Source: DATFQE01 sp963733845 (GTDB lineage: Bacteria > Actinomycetota > Thermoleophilia > Gaiellales > Gaiellaceae). From it: DNA of 64,000 bases. Positions 55,212-64,000 of the stretch are shown in pieces. The stretch lies in assembly GCA_963733845.1 (NCBI GenBank), contig CAVTEM010000009.1, forward strand, positions 138,114-202,113, in the 5' to 3' direction. Position numbers and translations under genes: made by a program. The notes beneath the pieces were generated by a model. The model had not been told where the DNA came from. It searched no databases and saw only the letters and a list, made by a program, of their open reading frames with translations. How positions within the stretch are numbered: the stretch's first letter is position 1; each line of letters opens with the position of its first letter.

Positions 55212-57858
55212 TTACACCTCCGCACCCTCCAGGGCGTACGAGATAGCCGCTTCCCACGTCATCGCCTGTCCCTCTTCCCACGCAGCCTCCCATGCTGCCT
55301 CGCTGAGCAGGGAGCGGGCGGCTGCCAGATAGCGCTCGTGGCGGGGACGGTCGCCGGGCAGCAGCGGAGCGCCGAGGTATTGGCGCAGGGAGTCGGCGGC
55401 TCCGTACAGTCGCGCTGCCCGTTCTCCCTCGCCCTGCATCCCGGTTGCCCCGGCGAACCCTTCCAGGCACTCGGCGATGCTCACCAGGTCCTCCAAGTCC
55501 CGAAATAGCGTGAGGGCCTCTGCGAACAGTGCCGCGGCTTGCGGGTATTCTCCCCGCCCCAACGCCACCCATCCCAGGTTCGTGTTGACAGCGGCCACGG
55601 AGCCCTTGTCCTCTGCTCTCTGGGCCAACGCGAGCGCCTCCCGCAGCACTTCTGCTGCCCGCTCATAATCCTCCCGGCACAGGGCCGCCCAGCCCAGGTT
55701 GTTGAGCGAGTGAGGAAGGCGCCCTTCATCCTCCAGTTCGCGGTCCAGGTTCAGAGCCTCCCCGTAAAGGATTTCTGCCTGCTCCCACTCGCCCCGGTCG
55801 GCGGCCGTGTGTCCCAGGTTGTTGTACGCCCTGGCGAGGCCCAACTTATCGCCCGAATCCTTGTACAGTGCGACGGATTCCTCGAGGAACGATTCCGATC
55901 GTTCGTCGTCCCCCTGGTAGTTAGCTATCGCACCGGCTGCCCTAGCGCTTTCGCCCGCACTGATGGAGGCACCGTACTGCTCCTGCGCAGCGCAGGTTCC
56001 AGCCACCTCATCCCCTCGCGAGGTGTCCTCGGTAGAGCCAGAAATAAATCAGCGCGCCAGCCAGCCGCAGCGTCAGCTGAATATCTCCGACTTCGAGTGA
56101 CCACGACAGCGCCGCCCTGATGTTGTCGTGCTCGGCCTCCAGACGTTCAGACCACGTCACCTGATCCGGCCCCCCGGTCAGCTCCGGCTCGGCTTCCTCG
56201 GACAGGGCCAGGAAGAATTCGGCGTGCAGCCTCCTTACCTTCTCAGCCTCCCCGCTCTCCTGGAGCCTCTCGCGGGCAAACTCGTGGATGGTCTCAAGCA
56301 TAACAAAGCGAGGCTCTCCCCCCGGTCCCTCTTCTTGCCTGAGGAGGCTCTTCTCCAAGGAGCGAGTCCAGCCTGTCGAACGCGCCCTAGTTCTCCCCGG
56401 GTCGCACACCGTCTCTATAGCCTCGAGCGTTCGGCCCCCGGCGAACACGGCCGAGCCTGGCGAAGAGCGTCTGCTCTTCGGGGTCCAGCAAATCGTAACT
56501 CCACTCGATGGCGCCCCTGAGGGTCTGTTGCCTCTCTGGCAGGTTTCGCGCTCCTCCCGTAAGGAGCTTGAGACGGCTCCCCAGGCGGGAGAGCAGCGTC
56601 TTCGGCGTCAGGAGGCGGGGATGCGGGCCGCCGCGAGTTCTATGGCCAGGGGAAGCCCGTCCAGCCGGAGCGCAGATCTCAGCCACCGCAGGGGAGTTCT
56701 CCTTGGTCACGGAGAAGTCTGGTTTCACGGCCCTTGGCGCGCTCCACGAAGAGTCTCACCGCCTCGTACTTCGTCAGGTGCTCTAGCGGAGGAAGGCGCC
56801 GCGGGTCGGGCAACTCGAGGGTGGGTACCGGGAACTCGTGCTCACCGTATAACCTGAGGGCCGTGCGGCTGGTGACCAAAACCTTTAGGCGGGGGACGGC
56901 GCCTAGCAGCCTGTCCAGGAGCGACGTCGCCTCCAGGACCTGCTCGAAATTGTCCAGCAAGAGGAGCAGCTCCTTCTCTTGCAGGTACCCTTTCAGGGTC
57001 TCCTCCGGCGGCTTCTCCCCGGTCTCCGCCACGGCGAGTGCCCGGCCAATGGTCGGGGCTACCAGGGTGGGATCGTCGATGGTGGCGAGCGCGACGAAGT
57101 ACGCACCGTCCTCGTACTCCTCAAGCATCTCGGCAGCCACTTGAAGCCCCACTCGGGTCTTGCCGGTCCCTGCTGGCCCCGTGAGGGTCAGGAGGCGCAC
57201 CTCGGGGCTCAAGAGCCGCTCACACACCTTCGGCCACCTCCCTCTCGCGTCCTACCATCGGCGTGGGTTGGACGGGCAGATTGTTCCCGTGGAGCGTCGA
57301 GCGTCCTCAAGGGCGGGAACTCTGTGGGCAGTCCGGGTGCGAGAAGTTGGAATACCCTCTCTGACCTGAAGAGATCCTTCAGGCGACGCTCCCCCAGATC
57401 CTCTAGTCTGCATGCCTTCCGGCAGACTGCTTACGTGCCAGCTCTTGGGCGGGAGAGCGAAAGAAGCACCTGTCCGCCATGACCTGCCGAGAGAAGACGT
57501 GGGGACGCGGTTGAGGGGGCGGACCGAAGTAGTCGCCGCCCCGCTCCTCGGCTACCCCCGTATGTATTGCCATCCTCACCCGCAAAGGTTCGGTCTCACC
57601 CCACGGTTCCTCCACGAGTGCCCGCTGGGCGGCGAGGGCGGCGCCGACCGCCTCGGGAGCGGAGGCGAAGGCGCAGCAGAAAGCGTCGCCCACCTCCTTG
57701 AAGACGTATCCTCCGTGGGACTTTACGGTATCGCGCAAGATCTCGTCGTGGCGAGCCAACGCCGTATGCATTGCCGAGGCAGCGTGCTCCCAGAGCTTGG
57801 TAGAGCCCTCTATGTCAGTGAACAAGAAGGTAACTGTGCCCGTTGGTTGGCCGCTCAT
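55212..57858 (-). pseudogene. Cyclase / NB-ARC ATPase / TPR regulator, broken in several frames
   Basis: Rubrobacter-type regulator. In order from the start at 57858: a class III cyclase domain (GTVTFLFTDIEGSTKLWEH, HGGYVFKEVGDAFCCAF, VRMAIHTGVAEERGGDYFGP) to about 57480; an ATPase with Walker A LTGPAGTGKTRVGLQ and LLLLLDNFEQVLEA; LKLLTGGARNLPERQ and TLRGAIEWSYDLLDPEEQTL; FVMLETIHEFARERLQESGE; and a TPR tail ending MTWEAAISYALE before the stop at 55212. At least five frame changes separate these parts. Each part is well conserved, so either indel-rich sequence or recent inactivation is possible. Confidence 0.8.
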
Positions 57859-57997
57859 GCGCTCGGCGTCCCCGTATCCTCTTTCCCTTTATATAGGAGG
57901 GCAGTATAGCGGCATGGTTTGGTCCTGTCGCTTCGCTCGCACCTTTTGGCTTGCGTTTAACCTCACTAACAGGTAAGGAGTGCGGAAAGCTCGGGGC

Positions 57998-58081
57998 GGT
58001 GTGCTCTCGCTCCCAGAGGCGGGTGGAACCCTCTATGTCGGTGAACAGAAACGTCACCGTGCCGGTTGGCGGCCCTGACAC
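57998..58081 (-). pseudogene. Duplicated N-terminal stub of a cyclase regulator
   Basis: A GTG at 58081 opens VSGPPTGTVTFLFTDIEGST followed by RLWERE, almost the same as the first 26 residues of the regulator that starts at 57858. Homology then stops. It looks like the remnant of a tandem paralogue. The rest of the 370-base region between 57859 and 58231 shows no other gene. Confidence 0.75.
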
Positions 58082-58231
58082 CCGCTCGCGCCTCCTTCTA
58101 CTCTCCCTAGAGCAACCCATTCTAGACGGCCTATGTAAAGCATTTGATAACGCGCCGGACGCAACAACGCTACGATAGATCGAGCAAGTAGCGGGCCATG
58201 GAACAAGCAGTTTGACAGGAGATACCTGAGG

Positions 58232-59449
58232 ATGCTAGCCGTATTGCGCCAGCGTAACTTCTCCTTGCTGTGGTTCGGGAGCGTGCTCTCGATCATTGGC
58301 GACTACTTCCTGTTCGTCGCCCTGCCCTTCTTCGTCTATGAGCAGACCGGCTCCACTCTAGCCACCGGGACGATGTTCGCGGCCCAGACGTTGCCGCGGC
58401 TGCTCTTCGGCTCCGTGGCCGGGGTGTTCGTCGACCGGTGGGACCGCAAGAAGACAATGGTCTACTCTGACCTGTTGCGGGCTTTGATCTTGCTGCCGCT
58501 TCTCCTCGTTGTGATCGGGGGACCGATAGCGCTGGTGTACGCGGTGGCTTTCGTGGAGGCGGCCGTCTCCATGTTCTTCTTGCCTGCCAAGAGCGCTATT
58601 ATCCCGAGCCTGGTCGCGGAGAGGGACCTTACCGCAGCCAACTCCCTATACTCCCTTACGGAGGACATCCCTTCTCTCGTCGGGGCGCTGCTTGGCGGAG
58701 CGCTCTTGGGCCTTATCGGCTTGAGCGGGCTCGTCCTGCTCGACATCGCCACATACCTGGCTTCCGCACTGCTGATCTCCCTTGTTGTGGCTCCCCCCTC
58801 CGCATCAGACGATGAGCCGGAGGGCACAACCGAAGCGTACGTATCAGCCTGGACGAATGCGGTGGGCGAGTGGCTAGATGGCCTAAGGCTGCTCAGAAGG
58901 GATTTCAGGGTGGCGACCCTCTTCGCGATCATCTCCATAGCCCACGTGGGCGAGGGCGTCGCCTTAGTGCTACCGATAATCTTCTTCAAAGACGTCCTAG
59001 GAGGCGGCGCGGCGGAGTTCAGCTACTGGATTGCAGGGTATGGGGTAGGCGGCATCCTCGGAGGACTCCTCCTCGGGTGGTTTGGCAGAGTCATCAACGA
59101 AACACGCTTGTTCGCGCTGAGCCTGATCGCGAACGGGATACTCCTCGTAGCCATGTTCAACACTTCCTGGCTCCCCTTGATAGTCGCGTTGAGCGTCCCG
59201 GCGGGGATCACGGTCATTGGCTGGTTTGTCGTGGCGCAGACTCTGTTGCAGAAGTGGGTGCCCGACCGCTACCGGGGTCGGGTGTTCGGGGCGTACGAGG
59301 CCACCCAGGCTCTGATGATGCTGGTGGGCATGGGCCTCGCCGTCGCGTTGGAGGACCTGCTCGGCGTCGTCGTGGTGCTGAGCTTGGTGGGGTGTGTCTG
59401 GGCCTTGGCCGGGTTGGTTTCCTGGGTTATGCTCGCCGCCGAGAAATGA
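58232..59449 (+). CDS. MFS transporter (MFS_3 / macrolide-efflux type)
   Basis: 405 residues, ATG start with AGGAGA upstream. Twelve helices; LRQRNFSLLWFGSVLSIIGD, FVDRWDRKKTMVYSDLLRAL and LLQKWVPDRYRGRVFGAYEA are MFS_3 signatures. The gene is intact although its neighbours are broken, and uses A/T-ending codons (several ATA) rarely seen left of 51.7 kb. In related organisms this transporter is often fused to or followed by a cyclic-nucleotide-binding domain, and a remnant of one follows here. Substrate unknown. Confidence 0.88.
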   Translation: MLAVLRQRNFSLLWFGSVLSIIGDYFLFVALPFFVYEQTGSTLATGTMFAAQTLPRLLFGSVAGVFVDRWDRKKTMVYSDLLRALILLPLLLVVIGGPIALVYAVAFVEAAVSMFFLPAKSAIIPSLVAERDLTAANSLYSLTEDIPSLVGALLGGALLGLIGLSGLVLLDIATYLASALLISLVVAPPSASDDEPEGTTEAYVSAWTNAVGEWLDGLRLLRRDFRVATLFAIISIAHVGEGVALVLPIIFFKDVLGGGAAEFSYWIAGYGVGGILGGLLLGWFGRVINETRLFALSLIANGILLVAMFNTSWLPLIVALSVPAGITVIGWFVVAQTLLQKWVPDRYRGRVFGAYEATQALMMLVGMGLAVALEDLLGVVVVLSLVGCVWALAGLVSWVMLAAEK

Positions 59450-59465
59450 CGGGTCGAAGGGCCCC

Positions 59466-59640
59466 ATGCCCCTAACGAGGCTCGGACCTGGAGAGATGTT
59501 TGGTGAGATCACTCCGCTCGAGCCCGGCGGCAAACGTCAGGCGACGGTAACGGCCACGACCGATCTCCTGACCTTGAGCCTGTCTGCTCCCGCCTTCCAG
59601 CGGACGACGGCTCAGGCGCGCCGGATTCTCGAGTGGCAGG
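59466..59640 (+). pseudogene. Stub of a cyclic-nucleotide-binding domain
   Basis: Starting 16 bases after the transporter stop the frame reads LTRLGPGEMFGEITPLEPGG then KRQATVTATTDLLTLSL, the second half of a cNMP-binding beta-roll with the phosphate-binding cassette. The first half is missing and the frame soon runs into the convergent PIN toxin gene. It may be the broken C-terminal domain of a fused MFS-cNMP protein. Confidence 0.7.
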
Positions 59641-59650
59641 TCTCCGTGCC

Positions 59651-60058
59651 TCAGGAGTCCGGGGTATCAAAGTCCGCGAGTCGCAGCCCCGCTACCCTAC
59701 CGAACTCCCGTTGGTTGAGGCTCACAAGGGTAAGGTCACGCGAACGCGCGAGCGCGGCGATCAGGAGGTCGTTCGGACCTATGGGCGTGCCCGCCCGCTC
59801 CAGGTCCGCCCTTATGATGCCGTAGTCTTCGGCCGCCCGGTCGTCGAAAGCAAGACTCCCGAAAGGCTCGAAGAAACGATAGAGTACCCTCAGATTGTGC
59901 TCTACCCGCTCGCTCTTGCGGGCTCCGAAGTACAGTTCGGCCTTGCTCACCCCGCTCAACACCACCTCTGCCGGCGCTCGCCGGCGCAACCACTCTACCG
60001 CCTGCGGATTCGCCTTGATGAGTGCTATGGCCGCGTCGGTGTCGAGAAGAAACCTCAA
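59651..60058 (-). CDS. vapC: PIN-domain toxin VapC
   Basis: 135 residues. The acidic PIN residues are present: MRFLLDTDAAIALIK (Asp6), VSKAELYFGA (Glu), GPNDLLIAALA (Asp) and the C-terminal Asn/Asp region LVSLNQREFGRVAGL. VapC toxins cleave tRNA or rRNA with Mg2+. It starts 5 bases after the antitoxin gene. It is the only complete toxin among three toxin-antitoxin loci in this part. Confidence 0.92.
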   Translation of the reverse strand: MRFLLDTDAAIALIKANPQAVEWLRRRAPAEVVLSGVSKAELYFGARKSERVEHNLRVLYRFFEPFGSLAFDDRAAEDYGIIRADLERAGTPIGPNDLLIAALARSRDLTLVSLNQREFGRVAGLRLADFDTPDS

Positions 60059-60063
60059 GAGCT

Positions 60064-60312
60064 TCAGCCGGAGTCCTCCGAGGCATTCGGCAACTCTTCG
60101 CGCTCCTCATAGAGACCCTGCGGAGGGCGTTCGATCCCACCCTCCCAGGCACCCAGAACATCCTCGAAAAAGCCCTCCGGCCATCTCTCGTCATCCACCT
60201 CTCGGCCCACCACCTCGGCCAGATACTTGGAGAGCGTCATTCCTCTCTCCTCAGCCCGTCGCTTTAGAAGCTGTGCGGTCGCATCGGGAACATACAGGTG
60301 TAACTGTGGCAT
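60064..60312 (-). CDS. vapB: VapB-type antitoxin
   Basis: 82 residues from the ATG at 60312, chosen over an in-frame TTG at 60321 because GGAGG lies 9 bases before this ATG. MPQLHLYVPDATAQLLKRRA and EERGMTLSKYLAEVVGREV fit a ribbon-helix-helix DNA-binding start. The acidic, Trp/Phe-containing tail (WPEGFFEDVLGAWEGG) would wrap around the PIN toxin encoded 5 bases downstream. Confidence 0.85.
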   Translation of the reverse strand: MPQLHLYVPDATAQLLKRRAEERGMTLSKYLAEVVGREVDDERWPEGFFEDVLGAWEGGIERPPQGLYEEREELPNASEDSG

Positions 60313-60366
60313 CGGAACCAACCTCCAATCCGACGCAAATATAGCACATACATTTATTAGATGTGT
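60313..60366 (-). promoter_or_regulatory. Likely vapBC promoter
   Basis: An A/T-rich stretch in otherwise G+C-rich DNA. On the minus strand TATATT (60338-60343) is a candidate -10. A short inverted repeat CACAT (60345-60349) / ATGTG (60361-60365) could be the antitoxin operator. The -35 is not clear. Confidence 0.45.
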
Positions 60367-60491
60367 CGGCAGATACGATCCCTCTGTATCCCATTCGCCG
60401 AGCTCGAAAAAATCCTCTGAGTGCCCCCCGTCGGCGTGCTGAGTATCAGGAGCCTGCCGGGCTCCGTCCCGGCATTCTCGTAGGAGTGCAC
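60355..60491 (-). pseudogene. C-terminal stub of a cupin protein
   Basis: From 60491 the frame reads VHSYENAGTEPGRLLILSTP. After a one-base shift in a G-run it continues EDFFELGEWDTEGSYLPTH. This is the end of a cupin domain (HSYENAGxEPxRLL is the second cupin motif). The first half is absent. It lies between dppC and vapB. Confidence 0.65.
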
Positions 60492-60544
60492 GCGACGATA
60501 GAGAAGGTCGCGGCGATCTTTGTCACTCCTTGCGCACCATCATT

Positions 60545-61444
60545 CTAGTCGTAGGTTCGTGGATCGAGAGCTTCGCGGACGCCGTCGCCGAGGAGGTTGA
60601 AGCCGAGGACGGCGAAGAAGATGGCCATGCCGGGGAAGAAGGCCATCCACCACGCCGACGTCAGGTAGGACTGGGCCTGATAGAGCATCGAGCCCCAGCT
60701 CGGCTCCCCGGGTTCGGCCCCCAGTCCGAGGTAAGAGAGAGTGGCTTCCGCGATGATGGCGTATCCCATCGCGAGCGTCGTCTGGACCAGGAGCGGCGGC
60801 AGCGAGTTCGGCAGGACGTGCCGGATCATTATCCTGAGGTTGCCCGTGCCGATGGCGCGTGCCGCCTCTACGTAGTCCAGGCCGCGGACGGTGAGCACCT
60901 GGGCGCGTGTGATCCTGACGAAAGCCGGCACGAACCCGATACCGATGGCGATCATCGCGTATCCCAGACCCCCTCCTAGGATCGCCGCTATGACGAGCGC
61001 CAGGATCAGGAAAGGGAAGGCCTGGATGCTGTCCACGACTCGCATGACGACCCACTCGTCCCAGAAGCCCCGGTAGTATCCGCTGACGAGGCCCACAGGC
61101 ACCCCAACGAGGAGGGCGAGGCCGACCGAGATCAGGGCCGACTCGACCGAGATCCTCGACCCGTAGACCACGCGGGAGAAGACGTCGCTGCCCAACGAGT
61201 CGGTCCCCATGAGCCCTCCTTCCCCCGGAGGTCGCAGGGTGAGGGCGTAATCCTGGGCCTTGGGGTCGGACGGTGCGATCACGGGCGCGAAGATGGCGGT
61301 CAAGATCATGACAGTGACGATGAAGAGCCCGAAGACGGCGAGCTTGTTGCGCCGGAAGCGCCGCCAGAAGCCGAGCAGCCGCCGCTCCCGACTCGTTTCG
61401 ATAGTCTGAGTCTGTGAGCCCTCGCTGGTTACCGCTTCGCTCAC
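60545..61444 (-). CDS. dppC: Peptide ABC transporter permease (DppC/OppC type), second operon
   Basis: 299 residues from the GTG at 61444, two bases after the stop of dppB, with AAGGAG inside the end of dppB. N-terminal cytoplasmic leader, then RFRRNKLAVFGLFIVTVMIL. Motifs: GTDSLGSDVFSRVVYGSR, EAA loop DYVEAARAIGT, EATLSYLGLGAEPGEPSWG and GDGVREALDPRTYD. Intact. It differs clearly from the dppC at 6143-7096 in sequence and codon use, so the two operons are not recent copies. Confidence 0.93.
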   Translation of the reverse strand: MSEAVTSEGSQTQTIETSRERRLLGFWRRFRRNKLAVFGLFIVTVMILTAIFAPVIAPSDPKAQDYALTLRPPGEGGLMGTDSLGSDVFSRVVYGSRISVESALISVGLALLVGVPVGLVSGYYRGFWDEWVVMRVVDSIQAFPFLILALVIAAILGGGLGYAMIAIGIGFVPAFVRITRAQVLTVRGLDYVEAARAIGTGNLRIMIRHVLPNSLPPLLVQTTLAMGYAIIAEATLSYLGLGAEPGEPSWGSMLYQAQSYLTSAWWMAFFPGMAIFFAVLGFNLLGDGVREALDPRTYD

Positions 61445-61446
61445 CT

Positions 61447-62397
61447 TTACTCCTTGCTGCTCAACGAGATGCGCGGGTCTATGACTGCGTACAGCACGTC
61501 CACCAGCACGTTCACCAGCACCACTACCAGGGTGATGACAAGCACCGTCCCCTGCACGGTGGTGAAGTCCCGCTTGAGTATCGACTCGATCAGCAGGCGT
61601 CCCAGTCCTGGCAACTGGAAGACCTGCTCCGTCACCACCAGCCCGCCCAACAGACCGGCGATCTGCAGGCCGCTGGCGGTGACGAAGGGGATGAGAGCGT
61701 TCCTGACCGCGTGGCGGATCACAACGACGCGCTTGGAGAGACCCTTCGAGAAGGCGGTGCGGATGTAGTCCGAGCCGAGCTGCTCCAGAAGGCTGCTCCG
61801 GAGCATCCTCGTCAGCTCCCCCGCCTCTCTCAATCCCGTGGCCAAGATCGGCAGGATCATCACTGTAATGTTGGCTACGGGATTCTGGAAGAACGGTACG
61901 TAACCAGAGGCCGGCAGGATGCCGAGGTTCACGGCGAAGATGATGATGAACATCATCCCCAACCAGAAGTGGGGTATCGAGACCCCCCCGAGCGCGAACC
62001 CGGTGCTCACGTAATCCACCCACGTGCCCCGGCGGTAGGCCGAGACGATGCCGGCGATAACCGCTATCGTGAAGCTCACGGCGAAGGCGCCGAGGGCGAG
62101 CTCCAAGGTGACCGGCGCCCGTTGCAAGATCAAGGTAGAGACCGGCGTCCCGTCGATCAGGGAATCGCCGAGGTCGCCATGCAGCACGCCCCCGACCCAG
62201 TCGAGGTACTGGACCACGATAGGCTTGTTCAGGCCCAGCCGCTCTCGCATTTGCTCCTTTGCCTGCTCCGAAGCCTCCGGCCCGAGGATTACCGTCGCCG
62301 GGTCCCCGGGGATGAGGTTGATCATCGAGAAACAGAGGACGCTGACGATGAAGAGGATCGGAAGCGTCAGGAGCAACCGCCGGATCAGGAAGGCCAT
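61447..62397 (-). CDS. dppB: Peptide ABC transporter permease (DppB/OppB type), second operon
   Basis: 316 residues. FLIRRLLLTLPILFIVSVLC, FSMINLIPGDPATVILGPEA, the EAA loop DYIRTAFSKGLSKRVV and the end LVDVLYAVIDPRISL all fit DppB. Six membrane helices, intact reading frame. Transcribed from the binding-protein gene side (32 bases upstream) towards dppC. With both ATPases decayed and the binding protein broken, the transporter as encoded here is unlikely to work unless served by other subunits. Confidence 0.93.
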   Translation of the reverse strand: MAFLIRRLLLTLPILFIVSVLCFSMINLIPGDPATVILGPEASEQAKEQMRERLGLNKPIVVQYLDWVGGVLHGDLGDSLIDGTPVSTLILQRAPVTLELALGAFAVSFTIAVIAGIVSAYRRGTWVDYVSTGFALGGVSIPHFWLGMMFIIIFAVNLGILPASGYVPFFQNPVANITVMILPILATGLREAGELTRMLRSSLLEQLGSDYIRTAFSKGLSKRVVVIRHAVRNALIPFVTASGLQIAGLLGGLVVTEQVFQLPGLGRLLIESILKRDFTTVQGTVLVITLVVVLVNVLVDVLYAVIDPRISLSSKE

Positions 62398-62429
62398 CGC
62401 CTAGTGCCTCCTATCCTCTTCCGTCGCGC

Positions 62430-63943
62430 TCACCCCTCCTGCTGCTTGCTCACCCCCGCGAGCCTCAGGATACCGTCCGGGTAGGGTTCGAAGCCCTGGA
62501 CGGTGGGCTGCATGGCGAAGTCCGTCGTCAGGTTGGAGTGGAAGAGGTAGACGTAGGGCACCTCCTCGTGCAGGATCTCCAGCGCCTGATCGTAGAGCTC
62601 CTTCCGCCTGTCCCTGTCGCTGGTGGTGCGCGCCTCGCCCAGTAACCTATCCACCTCCGGGTTGCTGTACCCGGAAGCGTTGAAGTCCCCGCCCGTCACC
62701 ACGAAGTTGTAGATGTTGAGGTCCGGGTCGATCCGTCCGCTCCAGCCGAGAAGCATGGCCTCGAAGTTCCCGCTGTCGTTTTGCTCGAGAAGCGTCCCGA
62801 ACTCGACCTGCTCTAGCTCTACCTTGATGCCGGCGGGCTTGAGGTTGCTCTCAATAATTTGTCCGATCTGCTGGCTGAGCGGGGAGGGGTCAACCTTGAA
62901 AGTGAACGAGAACCCGTTCGGCATGCCCGCTTCTTTAGCAGCTGCTTGGCCTCCTCGACGCTGCGCGGTGGATACTCGTCGCTCTCGCCGTAGGCCCAGG
63001 ACTGCTTGCTGAAGGGCGAGTTGGCCGGCGTGCCGCCGACGTTCCGCAGTGCCGCCTTGGCGACGGCCTCGCGGTCCACCAGCCGGTACACCGCCTGCGT
63101 AGCCGCTCGTTGTCGAACGGCGGCCGGGTGACGTTGAGCCAGATTCCGTTGTAGCCGAGACCCGGCTCGATGGAGACCCTGTAGTCTCCGCTTTCCTGCA
63201 AGCCCTTGAACTCCACCAAGGGGATCGAGTCGATCAAGTCCAACTCGCCGCTCTGCAAGTTCTGATACTGGACGTTCTCGTCTTCTATGCCCCGGTAGAT
63301 GATCTTGTCGAGCTTGGGCAGGCCTTCTCTCCAGTAGTCCGGGTTCTTCTTGACGGTGATGTGATCACCCCTGACCCGCTCCACGAACTCGAAAGGCCCT
63401 GTGCCGACCGGGTTCTTAGAGATGCGCCCCCGCTCTCCTCTATGGCCTTCGGCGAGGCAATGATGCCCGCCCGGTCAGTCAAAACGGCGAGGAACGGGGC
63501 GAACGGCTCGCTGAGCGTCACCCGCACGGTCTCGGGTCAACAACCTCAACCGACTCGATGGGCTCTACCTCGGTGCTCCGGACGGAGTCTTCCTCCTGGT
63601 AGCGGTCCAAGTTGAACTTCACGGCCTCGGCGTTGAACTCCGTGCCGTCATGGAACTTGATGCCCTCGCGCAGCTGGAAGGTGTAGACCAGATCGTCGTC
63701 CGAGACCTCGTAGCTCCTCGGCGAGCATCGGCACGATCTCGCCGTCCTGGTCTATGTCCACGAGCTTGTCGTAGAGGCTTGCCATGACCTGCCGGTCCAC
63801 GTAGGCGCTGAGAAGCTGGGATCCAGTTCGGGCGGCTCCGCTTCAAGCGCAACGTAAAGGGTGCCCGGCGGCGTGCTTGACTCGGGGGTTCCCCCACCGC
63901 CGCATCCCACTACGACAAGCAAAGCAACTAACAACGACACCAC
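62430..63943 (-). pseudogene. Peptide-binding lipoprotein gene with many frameshifts
   Basis: The GTG at 63943 opens VSLLVALLVVVGCGGGG, a lipoprotein signal. Recognisable family-5 binding-protein parts follow in order but in different frames: TLYVALEAEPPELDPSFS, VTLSEPFAPFLAVLTDRAGI, ITVKKNPDYWREGLPKLDKI, LGYNGIWLNVTRPPFDNE, VDREAVAKAALRNVGGTPAN, IDPDLNIYNFVVTGGDFNAS and LHEEVPYVYLFHSN, ending SKQQEG at 62430. Five or more indels are needed to join them. The amino acid content is well conserved, so indel-rich sequence data or recent inactivation are both possible. Confidence 0.8.
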
Positions 63944-64000
63944 TCGGCTATGCGAGTACGCCCGATCATCCCACTGACACCTCTAGATTCGCAAATTCCG

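Overview
The window reads as two unlike pieces. From base 1 to about 51.7 kb the sequence is strongly G+C-rich, densely coding, with GTG/TTG starts and overlapping stop-start junctions. Its gene content (PxKF and DNRLRE surface proteins, DUF7144 and SHOCT-type membrane proteins, cyclase-ATPase-TPR regulators, Ku, an AlkZ-like glycosylase-family protein) suggests a deep-branching actinobacterium of the Thermoleophilia kind. That assignment is inferred from protein style, not from a marker gene. From about 51.7 kb to the end the DNA is visibly less G+C-rich, uses ATA and other A/T-ending codons freely, and looks Rubrobacter-like. It holds a high density of broken and truncated genes. The change sits just after a transcription terminator at 51.65 kb. 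It could be a genomic island or a chimeric assembly join, and sequence alone does not decide.

Left part. The 3' end of a large ATPase-TPR regulator (1-1970) and a metallo-beta-lactamase/double-rhodanese protein are followed by a complete peptide ABC importer operon (3480-9138: lipoprotein, two permeases, two ATPases) and a kelch lipoprotein. A full-length cyclase-AAA-TPR regulator (10.4-14.2 kb) is divergent from a giant secreted protein of about 2,140 residues (14.3-20.7 kb). That protein carries PITQQ pentapeptide arrays, a gingipain-like Cys/His core and a PxKF tail. A branched-chain acyl-CoA theme follows on the minus strand between 20.8 and 35 kb: leucyl aminopeptidase, acyl-CoA dehydrogenase, biotin carboxylase/BCCP subunit, enoyl-CoA hydratase and an MCC-type carboxyltransferase. 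Together these cover most steps from leucine-containing peptides to HMG-CoA. Transporters, a DapA-family lyase paired with a DAO-family flavoprotein, and an AlkZ-like protein are interleaved.

Middle part. Ku sits in an operon with a coiled-coil protein and an Hcp-like tube protein. A divergent HExxH metallopeptidase-like protein carries the same short Gly-Asn-x-Ala-x3-Leu-Leu motif as the Hcp-like one. An APH(6)-type kinase, a His/Cys-rich secreted protein, a subtilisin with a 36-proline linker, a cyclic-nucleotide-binding protein overlapping a flavoprotein, and a K+-channel protein follow. An operon of arylsulfatase, formylglycine-generating enzyme and ZIP-like transporter (49.8-45.8 kb) joins a sulfatase to its maturase. 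Two small membrane proteins and a class II glutamine amidotransferase end this part.

Right part (51.7-64 kb). A second peptide ABC importer lies on the minus strand. Its permease genes (60.5-62.4 kb) are intact, its binding-protein gene is riddled with frameshifts, and its two ATPase genes (51.7-53.5 kb) are pseudogenes about 7 kb away. Between them lie an intact VapBC pair, two antitoxin genes whose PIN toxins are only stubs, a shattered cyclase-ATPase-TPR regulator with a duplicated N-terminal stub, a frameshifted lipoprotein, an intact MFS exporter followed by a cyclic-nucleotide-binding stub, and a cupin stub. In the left part six otherwise well-preserved genes each carry one isolated frameshift, which looks more like consensus error than decay. 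In the right part substitutions in catalytic motifs and truncations point to real decay. No rRNA, tRNA, CRISPR array or intact transposase was found.
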